Translations under genes and position numbers: made by a program
The notes under the pieces: model-generated
What the model was told of the DNA's origin: nothing
Seen by the model: only the letters and a program-made list of their open reading frames with translations
Databases searched by the model: none
Shown: piece after piece, positions 1 through 6,213 of the stretch
How the letters are laid out: the number at the start of each line of letters is the position of its first letter
Position numbering within the stretch: the first letter of the stretch is position 1
Assembly (NCBI GenBank): GCA_035551935.1
Contig: DASZMJ010000303.1
Coordinates: forward strand, 1 to 11,020
Direction of reading: 5' to 3'
Source: DASZMJ01 sp035551935
GTDB lineage: Bacteria > Planctomycetota > Planctomycetia > Isosphaerales > Isosphaeraceae
Length of the DNA stretch: 11,020 bases

Positions 1-68
1 GCGTCGAGGTCGGCCCGGATGTCCCGGAGGATCGAGGCGATCCGGTCGGGGCTGGTCCGCTTTCGCAT
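1..68 (-). CDS. Transposase OrfA-like protein, N-terminal fragment
   Basis: A minus-strand reading frame begins with ATG at 68-66 and continues to the window edge as 23 residues, MRKRTSPDRIASILRDIRAD followed by LDA. The basic start followed by an isoleucine- and leucine-spaced helix resembles the opening of the helix-turn-helix OrfA proteins of IS3-family elements (the 'KRxTPEQI...LREAE' type). A ribosome-binding site (GGGAG, the complement of 76-80) lies 7 nt upstream of the ATG, which supports the start. Most of the gene is outside the window, so whether it is intact is unknown. The call rests on a short stretch plus the adjacent IS-like terminus; another HTH protein is possible. Confidence 0.55.
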   Translation of the reverse strand, partial: MRKRTSPDRIASILRDIRADLD

Positions 69-115
69 GCAATCGCTCCCTGGTCTCTGCCAGTCGTACG
101 ATTTGCATTATGACT

Positions 116-140
116 GGACCAGATTTTGGGGGGCAGGCCA
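116..140 (-). repeat. Terminal inverted repeat of the IS3-like element
   Basis: On the minus strand the outermost 25 bases start with TGGCCTG, pass through a run of six C, and end with AAAATCTGGTCC. Many IS3-family ends have the form TG..CTG.CCCCCAAAATCTGG. Position 140 would be the last base of the element. The partner repeat lies outside the window, so the pairing is inferred. Confidence 0.6.
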
Positions 141-414
141 ACCGCCAGGGCAACTGGGTCTTTGAAGGCTCATTGACGCTGGGTTTTGGCTCTCCTTGAT
201 CGATCTGCTCGAATCGCTCGTCTGCATTGAAAAGTTGCCTCGTCGATTCGACCCGGCACCCGGAATGCATCGCGACGGCCGAGGACACGCCCCTTGCCCG
301 GAGGACGCGGAGCGCCTAGAACGCGGTGATGTTCTACGGGCATGGAAGCCGTATGGCCGTGAGGAGGCAGGGAAGGGACCCGGACACGACGAGTCACGAG
401 ATCGAGGTGCCATT
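141..414 (+). promoter_or_regulatory. Leader region of egtD
   Basis: These 274 bases between the IS end and the egtD start carry no convincing gene. A plus-strand frame opens at 196 in phase with egtD, but its first 73 codons do not resemble EgtD. A TTGACG at 173-178 could be a -35 element, but no good -10 hexamer follows at the usual distance. An 8-bp inverted repeat (TCGAATCG at 209-216, CGATTCGA at 244-251) is present and may be chance. The strong ribosome-binding site GAGGTG at 404-409 lies 5 nt before the TTG at 415 and decides the start of egtD. Confidence 0.4.
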
Positions 415-1428
415 TTGACGCTGCACACCTCTCCGACGAGCCGACCGAGGCGGCCGGCGATCGTGCGCATCCCGGAACGAGAGGATGCGGAGACGTTCGC
501 AGACGCGGTGCGCAAAGGATTGCTCGCGAGCCGGAAGACGTTGCCGTGTCGGTTCTTCTACGACGAAATCGGCTCGCGACTGTTCGAGAGGATCTGCGAA
601 CTGCCGGAGTACTACCTGACCAGGACCGAGGACGCGATCCTGCGGGAGCACGCCGGGGCGATGGTCGAGGGCTGGGAGGGGCCGATCACGGTCGTCGAGC
701 TGGGCAGCGGCAGCTCGTCGAAGACGAGGAGGCTGATCGCGGCGGCGATCGAGGCGCACGGGGCGTTGCACTACATGCCGATCGACGTGGCGGCGACGCT
801 CCTCGAGGAGAGCGCGCGGGCGCTCTCCCGGGAGTTCCCGGCCCTCCGGGTGACGGGGCTCGCGGGGGATTACCGGGCGGCCCTGGCGGTCCTGGAGGGG
901 ACGCTGAGGGGGCCGACGCTGTTCGTCTTCCTCGGGTCGAGCCTGGGGAACTACGGCGACGAGGCGGCGCGGGCCTTGCTCGGCCAGGTCGCCGACGCGA
1001 TGGGGCCGGGCGATCGGCTCCTGCTCGGCACCGACCTGGCCAAGGACCGCGCGACGCTCGAGGCGGCCTACGACGACGCGCGTGGCGTGACGGCGCGGTT
1101 CAACCGCAATATCCTCATCCGCATCAATCGCGAGCTGGGCGCCGCCTTCGACCCGGCCCGGTTCGCGCACGAAGCGCGCTGGCGCGACGACCTCGGGAGG
1201 GTCGAGATGCACCTGGTCAGCCTCGGGGCGCAGGAGGTGCGCGTGCCGGGCGCCGGCATCGTCGCGCGGTTCGCCCCGGGCGAGTCGATCCACACCGAGA
1301 ACTCGCACAAGTACACGGTTGACTCCCTCCGCGCCCTCGCCGAGGACTCCGGCTTCGTCGAGGACGGGGCCTGGACCGACGCGCGCGAATTCTTCCGCGT
1401 CCAGCGCTGGCGGCCCCGCGACCCCTGA
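415..1428 (+). CDS. egtD: L-histidine N-alpha-methyltransferase (EgtD)
   Basis: This 337-aa cytosolic enzyme should transfer three methyl groups from S-adenosylmethionine to the alpha-amino group of histidine, giving hercynine, the first step of ergothioneine synthesis. The length is close to the family norm of about 320 residues. Family motifs appear in order: FFYDEIGSRLFE (47-58) and LPEYYLTRTE (63-72) at the N-terminus; ELGSGSSSKTR (95-105), the SAM loop; PIDVA with Asp124; GDY with Asp152; FLGSSLGNY (172-180) with Asn179; and HTENSHKYT (293-301), whose Glu295 and Ser297 match the histidine-binding Glu and Ser of mycobacterial EgtD. TTG at 415 is chosen because GAGGTG sits 5 nt upstream and homology begins soon after; the in-frame extension to 196 adds unrelated residues. 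The usual partner egtB is not next to it here: an IS end lies upstream and a convergent gene downstream. Identity is secure; activity is inferred. Confidence 0.93.
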   Translation: MTLHTSPTSRPRRPAIVRIPEREDAETFADAVRKGLLASRKTLPCRFFYDEIGSRLFERICELPEYYLTRTEDAILREHAGAMVEGWEGPITVVELGSGSSSKTRRLIAAAIEAHGALHYMPIDVAATLLEESARALSREFPALRVTGLAGDYRAALAVLEGTLRGPTLFVFLGSSLGNYGDEAARALLGQVADAMGPGDRLLLGTDLAKDRATLEAAYDDARGVTARFNRNILIRINRELGAAFDPARFAHEARWRDDLGRVEMHLVSLGAQEVRVPGAGIVARFAPGESIHTENSHKYTVDSLRALAEDSGFVEDGAWTDAREFFRVQRWRPRDP

Positions 1429-2151
1429 CGGGGCCGCGGGCATGCCGCGCGCGAGCAGCAGGCCCAGCACCAGGGCGACGACCGCCGTGACGAGCATGGC
1501 GGCCGGCGCGGCCGATGGGGGGGCCCCCCTGCCGCGGGTCGCGGCGGCGGGCCGTTCGGGCATCCGGAGGCGGCAGGCCGCCAGGTCGGCCGCCTCCAGG
1601 CCGGGGCACGCCGCGAGGATCTCGGCGTCGTCGCGGCCGTCCTCGAACAGGCCGACGACGTGGGCGACCGAATAGGCCGTGTCGCGCACCATCGGCTCAC
1701 CCCCCTCGGGGAACGTGATGGGGTCGAGCCCCTCGGGCCCCGGCGCCGGCTCGGCGGCGGTCGTGGGTTCGTCCCGTTTTCGGGAGGAACGTGCGGCCGA
1801 CCGGGGGACGGAGGCGGCGAGCTCGGCCGCGGCCCGGAGGCGGTCGAATTCCTTGTTCATCTTCGGAGTGTTGCTGGCATACGTCGTGAACGCCCGCTTG
1901 AAGGCGACGGAATCGCACGGCGCCGCGGTCGTCCGCGACTGCCGCTCGAGCTTGATGGCCTCGCGCTCGGCCAGGAGGATCAGCCGCGCGATGCCCCGCT
2001 CCCGTCGGGACCGGGGGTTGAGCTCCTCGGCGAGCAGCCGGACCTCGCGCTCGATGTCGTCGTCGATGGGCGCGGCCGACGCGGGTGGGTCGATGCCGAC
2101 CCGCGGTTTCGTTGCGTAATCGCCGTCGGTCGGATGGCCAGGATCGGACAT
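1429..2151 (-). CDS. DUF433-like protein with hydrophobic helix, 3' end unresolved
   Basis: The frame starts with ATG at 2151-2149, with the ribosome-binding site GAGGT (complement of 2159-2163) 7 nt upstream. Residues 1-135 are charged and mostly helical and I do not recognise them. Residues about 140-198 resemble DUF433, a small helical domain often found in antitoxin-like proteins: a GEPMVRDTAYSV segment is followed by DDAEILAACPGLEAADLAAC, matching the typical 'GKPVIRGTR...eILedyPgLtxeDI' pattern. A Pro/Ala/Arg linker (199-217) leads to a hydrophobic segment, residues 218-236, probably a membrane helix. No stop follows before the end of egtD: the only in-frame stop is at 394-396, which would make a 585-aa product fully antisense to egtD. 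I give the part outside egtD; the true end, a lost stop or a frameshift are all possible. The domain fusion suggests a membrane-tethered regulator, but that is a guess. Confidence 0.6.
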
Positions 2152-2207
2152 GGTCGGGACCTCGAAAGTTGCGGAACTGCCCGTCGGCCCGGCCCTCTTT
2201 GCCGGCT

Positions 2208-2335
2208 CGACACCCTCTATACTCGGAAAAAACGGCGGCGGCTATTCCCGAAAAATGGAAAAAAATGTTAAATCGCAAAGAAAACCGGAATTCGGGAATA
2301 ATGGCGGCCGTTTTTTTCGAGATTAAGGGGTGTCG
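2208..2335. repeat. 128-bp imperfect palindrome with 45-bp arms
   Basis: The left arm (2208-2252) and the reverse complement of the right arm (2291-2335) match at 36 of 45 positions without a gap. The outer CGACACCC and the inner TATTCCCGAA are identical in both arms. The 38-nt centre is A+T-rich. Arms of this length could be the ends of a small non-autonomous mobile element, a paired operator for the two divergent genes, or a sequence that extrudes as a cruciform. No clear target-site duplication flanks it. Confidence 0.75.
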
Positions 2336-2336
2336 G

Positions 2337-2419
2337 CCCCGCGCGGGGAGGCGGCCGGAAAGTGGCCGCCGCGTGGGCCTGGAAATCGAGGTCTGCGGTC
2401 GGGTTCCGTCCGGGACCCG
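2337..2419 (+). other. Cluster of GC-rich hairpins in the operon leader
   Basis: Three potential stem-loops follow each other. CCCCGCGCGGGG (2337-2348) is a perfect 12-bp palindrome. GGCGGCC (2350-2356) pairs with GGCCGCC (2364-2370) across a 7-nt loop. CGGGTTCC (2400-2407) pairs with GGGACCCG (2412-2419) across the 4-nt loop GTCC, with one G-U pair if read as RNA. They lie between the big palindrome and the first phage gene, so they would form in its 5' leader. No T-tract follows, so they are not typical terminators. High G+C makes chance hairpins common. Confidence 0.4.
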
Positions 2420-2488
2420 CCGGAAAAAGCGGCCGACGCCGGCCCCGAGGGTCAGACGGGTGGGCGTCGCCGAGGGGAGAGCGAGGCC

Positions 2489-2773
2489 ATGCCGCGACTG
2501 CTTCGTCGAATCGCCGCGAGCCCCGCGGCGTTGCCCGAGGTCCCGCCGCCGCCGGCCCGCGCCAGCGTCGGGCGGCGGTGGCGGTTCCGCAGGAACCTGG
2601 TCATCTATGTCGCCCACCGGCAGGGGCTCTCGCAGCGGCTCCTGGCCGACGTCTTCGACCTCCCGCGATCGCGGATCGGGGCCATCATCCAGGAGTTCCG
2701 CGAGTACGAGGCGGGCCGGCGCGGCGGGGGGGCGGCGAGCACGACATTGGAATTATATGAACAAGAAACATAG
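2489..2773 (+). CDS. Small HTH protein, candidate small terminase subunit
   Basis: The product is 94 aa. A basic N-terminus (MPRLLRRIA) is followed by a proline-rich stretch (15-23) and a helix-turn-helix-like region at about 38-73: LSQRLLADVF, a short DLP turn, then SRIGAIIQEF as the probable recognition helix. The start is chosen at 2489 because a purine-rich ribosome-binding site lies just upstream; an in-frame ATG at 2330 would add low-complexity residues and sits inside the palindrome. The gene overlaps the large terminase gene by 17 bp. Position and HTH architecture fit a small terminase subunit, which binds phage DNA to start packaging, but no diagnostic motif is visible and a phage transcriptional regulator is an alternative. 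Its last codons (TTG GAA TTA TAT GAA CAA) are far richer in A and T than the rest of the gene. Confidence 0.7.
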   Translation: MPRLLRRIAASPAALPEVPPPPARASVGRRWRFRRNLVIYVAHRQGLSQRLLADVFDLPRSRIGAIIQEFREYEAGRRGGGAASTTLELYEQET

Positions 2774-4307
2774 AGATTATGACATCAACTGGCTCCGCGA
2801 GTCGCCGCCGCCCGACGAGGACCGGCTGAGGAGGTGGATCGGGCTGTTCGCCGGCATCCGGCTGGCCGACGAGAAGGTCTGCCACGAGCACCAGACGCCG
2901 TGGGACTACTTCTGCCGGCTCTATTTCGGGCGGCCGGCCCTGGCGCTGGTGCTGGGGCCGCGGGGCGGGGGCAAGTCGTTCCTGTCGGCGCTGGAGACGC
3001 ACCTGCGGAGCCGGTGGTCGCCGGGGCACGGGACGCGCATCCTGGGGGGGAGCCGGGCGCAGTCGGAGCAGGTGTACGAGGCGCTGCGCGCCCTGGTCCG
3101 CGGCGGCGAGGAACCCGACGAGCCGCACGCGATCGAGAAGCTGCTGAAGGAGGGGGCGCGGTACAAGAACGGCTCGGAGGTGCGCATCCTCGCCGCCTCG
3201 AGCACCAGCGTGCGAGGGCCGCACGTCGCCAGCCTCAAGCTCGACGAGGTCGACGAGATCGACCCCGAGCTCCGCGAGGCGGCGATGGGCATGTGCATGA
3301 ACAAGGACGGCGTGGCGGCGTCGGTCGTCATGACCTCGACCTGGCACCGGCCGGTCGGGCCGATGGCCGGGCTGGTCGAGCGGGGCAGGGGGGGCGAGTT
3401 CCCATTCTTCTCGTTCTGCGCCTTCGAGGTCCTCGAGCGCTGCCCGGACGAGCGGAGCGGGAGGGACTTCGAGAACTGCCCGGCCTGCCCGCTGATGCCG
3501 TGGTGCCATGAGGACCGCGACCGGCACCCCCTGGGGTTGCCGAAGGCGAAGCGGTCGAACGGCCACTATGCGATCGACGCGTTGATCCAGAAGGTGCGGT
3601 CGACCGCCCTGCGGACGTTCGAGGCCGACTACCTGTGCAAGGGGCCTCGGGCCGAGGGGCTCTGGTTCCCCGGCTTCGACCCGGCGCGGCACGTCGACGA
3701 GGCGGCCGACTTCGACCCGGCCCTGCCGGTGAACCTGGCGATCGACTCCGGGGTCGTCACCGGGGCCGTCTTCTTCCAGGTCGCGCGGCGGCCGGCGCCC
3801 GGCGGGATGGTCGAGGAGGTGCGCGTCTTCGGCGAGTACCTGGCCGAGGGCCAGTCGGCCGAGCAGAACGCGCGGTCGATCCTCGAGGAGGCGCGTCGGC
3901 GCTGCAACGGCCGGCTCGACATCATCTCGACCGACCCGGCCGGCGGGTCGCGGAACCCGGTCGGGCCGACGGTCCTGGCGGAATTCGAGCGGGTGGGCCT
4001 GCGGCCCTTGCGGCGCTGGCCGATCGGCTCGGTGGCCGACGGCCTGGCGCTGGTCGAGTCGTTCGTGCAGCCGGCCGACGGCCGCGCCCGGCTCCTGATC
4101 CACCCGCGCTGCACGTCCACGGCGCGCGGGCTGGCCAACTACCGCCGTGCCCGCCGCGGCGGCCAGTGGCAGGACTACCCCGAGGACCCCCAGCACCCGC
4201 ACGAGGACATGGTCGACGCCCTCCGGGGCGGCCTGCGCGTCTGCTTCCCCGAGGGTCGCACGCCGCGTCCGGAGCTCGCCAGGGTCCCAGCCCGACAGGT
4301 CTTCTGA
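2757..4307 (+). CDS. terL: Phage terminase large subunit
   Basis: This 516-aa protein should be the ATP-driven motor and nuclease that packages phage DNA through the portal. The N-terminal ATPase carries Walker A GPRGGGKS (67-74), Walker B with KLDEVDEID (161-169; Asp163, Glu164) and a coupling motif VVMTSTWH (190-197). The C-terminal RNase H-like nuclease shows the expected acidic residues: Asp330 in LAIDSG, Asp393 in IISTDPAG, and Asp484/Asp487 in HEDMVDAL. Between the domains, residues 229-250 hold four cysteines (C229, C241, C244, C250) that could bind zinc. The start is ATG at 2757, which overlaps the upstream gene and has no clear ribosome-binding site, so translational coupling is likely. 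The first codons (AAC AAG AAA CAT AGA GAT TAT) are unusually A+T-rich. The stop at 4305-4307 shares one base with the portal start. Identity is secure; the DNA-end type it makes is not predictable here. Confidence 0.93.
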   Translation: MNKKHRDYDINWLRESPPPDEDRLRRWIGLFAGIRLADEKVCHEHQTPWDYFCRLYFGRPALALVLGPRGGGKSFLSALETHLRSRWSPGHGTRILGGSRAQSEQVYEALRALVRGGEEPDEPHAIEKLLKEGARYKNGSEVRILAASSTSVRGPHVASLKLDEVDEIDPELREAAMGMCMNKDGVAASVVMTSTWHRPVGPMAGLVERGRGGEFPFFSFCAFEVLERCPDERSGRDFENCPACPLMPWCHEDRDRHPLGLPKAKRSNGHYAIDALIQKVRSTALRTFEADYLCKGPRAEGLWFPGFDPARHVDEAADFDPALPVNLAIDSGVVTGAVFFQVARRPAPGGMVEEVRVFGEYLAEGQSAEQNARSILEEARRRCNGRLDIISTDPAGGSRNPVGPTVLAEFERVGLRPLRRWPIGSVADGLALVESFVQPADGRARLLIHPRCTSTARGLANYRRARRGGQWQDYPEDPQHPHEDMVDALRGGLRVCFPEGRTPRPELARVPARQVF

Positions 4308-5932
4308 TGACGATCCACGCCGACGGCCTCGAACTGATCCGCCGCCGCCACCCCGAGTGGCGCGCCTACCACCGCCGCTGGCGGTGGCTGCTCGACTCGC
4401 TCGAGGGGGGCGAGCTCTATCGCCAGGCCGTCTACGGCTACGACCGCCGCGGCCTGCCGGTCCGCAACCTGATCCGGCACAAGCGCGAGTACCCCGACCC
4501 CCGCGACTCCGGGCCCATCCCCGGCCACTTCGGCCCCCTGCCGATGGGGATGCCCGACGCCCTGGCCGACGCCCTCGCGCTCGACGCCGACCCGGCCCGC
4601 TTCGCCACCGACGACGACTACGAGCTCCGCCGCGCGCGCACGCCCGTGCCGACGTTCGTCGCCGAGGCGGTCGAGACCCACCTGTCGCGGATCTTCGCCC
4701 GCGAGGTCAAGCGCGTCGGCCCCGAGGCGCTGCGGGCCTGGTGGCGCGACGTCGACGGCTGCGGCACGACGATCGACCAGTGGATGACCGAGACGGTCGC
4801 CCCCCTGCTGCTGACGCTCGGCCAGCTCGACGTGGTGCTCGACCACCCCGAGGCGCCCGAGGGGGAGGCGATCGAGACCCGCGCCGACGTCGACCGGCTC
4901 GGCCTCGGCCGCTGCCTCGCCGCGTTCATCCTCCCCGAGAACATGCTCTGGTGGCGGCTCGACCCGACCGGCCGGCGCTACCTCGAATGCCTGGTGCTCG
5001 AGGTCCACGAGGCCGACGAGGGGCGCCAGACGCGGTTCCGCCACTGGACGGCGACCGAATCGACCCTGTATTCGACCCAGGGCGAGGTCCTCTCGGTCAC
5101 GCCGCATCACTTCGGCCGGGTGCCGATCGTCCGCCTCTTCGACCGCCGCAAGCCGCGCACTTACAACGTCGGCCAGTCGCGCTACGAGGGGGTCGCCGAG
5201 CGCCAGCGCGAGTACTACAACCGCGACTCGGAGCTCATCCTCTCCGACACGACGCAGGCGCACCCGCTCCTCCAGGGGCCCGAGGACTTCATCCAGGCCG
5301 ACGGCACCGTGCCGATCGGCCCGAGCTGGCTGTTGCCCAAGAAGAAGAACACGCAGGGGGGCGCCACGACCTACGAGGGGTTCGACGTCGTCGACTTCCC
5401 GAAGGACGGCGCCGAGTCGATCCGCCGGAACAAGGCCGACCTCCGCGACGACGTCGACCGCGACTCGGCCCTGGTGCGGCCGACGGGCCGCGACGGCGTG
5501 GCGCAGTCGGGCCTGTCGAAGGTGATGGACCACTCCGACGGCAACAACCGCCTCGCCAAGATCGCCAAGATGCTCGCCCGCGCCGAGCACGTGATCGCCG
5601 AGCTGGCGTTGACGGTCCTGGGCGACCGGGCGGCCGAGGCCGGCTCGACGGCCGCGATCGAGATCGTCTATCCGACCGAGTTCGACCTGTTCACCGCCGG
5701 CGACATGGCCGCGGCGACGGCCGACTTCCAGTCGCTGGCCGCCGCCGCCGGGGCCTTGCCCATCACCGAGGGCCTGATGCTCAGCCGCCTGCTCCGGCTC
5801 TGCTTGCCGGGGCTCTCCGACGATCAGTACACCCGCTGCGACGCCGAGATCGACGGCTACCTCGCCGGCCGGCGCGCAACGCCGGCCGACGGAACAGGCC
5901 GCAGCGATTTGCCGCAAGTCTCTGATGTCTAA
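4307..5932 (+). CDS. Phage portal protein
   Basis: The product is 541 aa, a normal portal length. Portals form a dodecameric ring at one capsid vertex through which DNA enters and leaves. The sequence is mixed alpha/beta in the first 280 residues, including a domain around 164-280 (LLLTLGQLDVVLDHP, FILPENMLWWRLDP). It is followed by a long helical part whose first helices, EGVAERQREYYNRDSELILS (294-313) and TTQAHPLLQG, look like the stem/crown helices of SPP1-gp6 or DUF4055-type portals. Context agrees: it follows terL with an ATG overlapping the terL stop (TGATG) and precedes scaffold and capsid genes. The C-terminus (after about 515) is low in complexity. The subfamily is my impression; a fused head-maturation domain is not evident. 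Confidence 0.82.
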   Translation: MTIHADGLELIRRRHPEWRAYHRRWRWLLDSLEGGELYRQAVYGYDRRGLPVRNLIRHKREYPDPRDSGPIPGHFGPLPMGMPDALADALALDADPARFATDDDYELRRARTPVPTFVAEAVETHLSRIFAREVKRVGPEALRAWWRDVDGCGTTIDQWMTETVAPLLLTLGQLDVVLDHPEAPEGEAIETRADVDRLGLGRCLAAFILPENMLWWRLDPTGRRYLECLVLEVHEADEGRQTRFRHWTATESTLYSTQGEVLSVTPHHFGRVPIVRLFDRRKPRTYNVGQSRYEGVAERQREYYNRDSELILSDTTQAHPLLQGPEDFIQADGTVPIGPSWLLPKKKNTQGGATTYEGFDVVDFPKDGAESIRRNKADLRDDVDRDSALVRPTGRDGVAQSGLSKVMDHSDGNNRLAKIAKMLARAEHVIAELALTVLGDRAAEAGSTAAIEIVYPTEFDLFTAGDMAAATADFQSLAAAAGALPITEGLMLSRLLRLCLPGLSDDQYTRCDAEIDGYLAGRRATPADGTGRSDLPQVSDV

Positions 5933-6069
5933 CGACTTTTGGGCGCTCGGGCGCCGGGAAAGTGGCCTCGGCCTGTGAAGAGGGGGTAACGGGAGACGTC
6001 GCCGGCCACACGGCGAGGGTCGTCGCCCCGGGTTCTCCCATCGTTCCCCGGTCGAGCGAAGACGACGCC

Positions 6070-6189
6070 ATGCGTGTTGACGATGTCTCCGCCCTCCTGG
6101 CGGCGGCGGGGGTCGCGTTGGCGACCCTCGCGGCGCTGAGGGTCGTGGTGCTGCCGCTGGTGCTCGGGCTCCTCCCGCGACGCCCCTGA
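6070..6189 (+). CDS. 39-residue single-pass membrane protein
   Basis: ATG at 6070 opens a 39-aa product that is almost entirely hydrophobic from residue 8 to 35, interrupted only by Arg24 and Pro29, and ends in PRRP. It could be one transmembrane helix with the positive tail inside the cell. A GTG at 5962 in the same frame would add 36 polar residues with no good ribosome-binding site. The site before 6070 is also weak (GAGCGAAGA), so the start is uncertain. The gene lies between portal and scaffold, where a membrane protein is unexpected; a holin-like or membrane-anchoring role is conceivable but unsupported by any motif. A small hairpin (GGCGC-TCGG-GCGCC, 5942-5955) sits just after the portal stop. 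Confidence 0.5.
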   Translation: MRVDDVSALLAAAGVALATLAALRVVVLPLVLGLLPRRP

Positions 6190-6213
6190 GCCGGCGCCTT
6201 GAGGGTCAAGACG

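Larger units (their letters stand above)
1..140 (-). mobile_element. End of an IS3-family-like insertion sequence (partial)
   Basis: Read on the minus strand, this segment begins with TG, continues with a C-rich run followed by CAAAATCTGG, and reaches an ATG after 72 nt. That layout is typical of the left end of IS3-family elements, in which a terminal repeat starting with TG precedes orfA by some tens of bases. The rest of the element lies outside the window to the left, so the second repeat, the orfB gene and any target-site duplication cannot be checked. The family assignment is from memory of IS3-type ends and is not confirmed by a search. Confidence 0.65.
2152..2488. promoter_or_regulatory. 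Divergent A+T-rich control region
   Basis: These 337 bases separate the minus-strand gene starting at 2151 from the phage operon starting at 2489, so they should hold promoters for both directions. The stretch 2215-2330 is strikingly A+T-rich against its surroundings, with several runs of A or T. A TATACT at 2218-2223 resembles a -10 hexamer reading rightward, but no matching -35 was found at normal spacing, so no promoter is assigned. A 128-bp imperfect palindrome (2208-2335) and a set of GC-rich hairpins (2337-2419) fill much of the region. GAGGGGA (2472-2478) about 10 nt before the ATG at 2489 is the likely ribosome-binding site of the first operon gene. Confidence 0.5.

Noticed and set aside
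209..251. 8-bp inverted repeat TCGAATCG/CGATTCGA upstream of egtD
   Set aside because: The match does not extend beyond 8 bp and the arms are 27 nt apart, so chance is a sufficient explanation.
196..414. N-terminal extension of EgtD from ATG 196
   Set aside because: The added 73 residues do not resemble the family, and GAGGTG 5 nt before TTG 415 supports the later start.
1660..2271. Plus-strand frame of 203 codons opposite the DUF433-like gene
   Set aside because: Low-complexity Arg/Gly-rich translation without a good ribosome-binding site; the minus strand has the sensible protein and start.
2085..2756. N-terminal extension of the terminase from ATG 2085
   Set aside because: It would run through the control region, the palindrome and the HTH gene in another frame, and terminase-like sequence begins only after 2757.
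2685..4202. Minus-strand open frame of 505 codons opposite terL
   Set aside because: Same register effect opposite a clear terminase gene; biased composition and no recognisable domain.
4175..5917. Minus-strand open frame of 580 codons opposite the portal gene
   Set aside because: It is in exact codon register with the portal gene, so it lacks stops only because TTA, CTA and TCA are rare in that gene. Its translation is Arg/Val/Gly-rich and resembles no protein.
2355..5969. GGAAAGTGGCC shared between the two leader regions near 2357 and 5957
   Set aside because: An 11-base repeat pair is expected by chance in 11 kb of biased composition, and the flanking bases differ.
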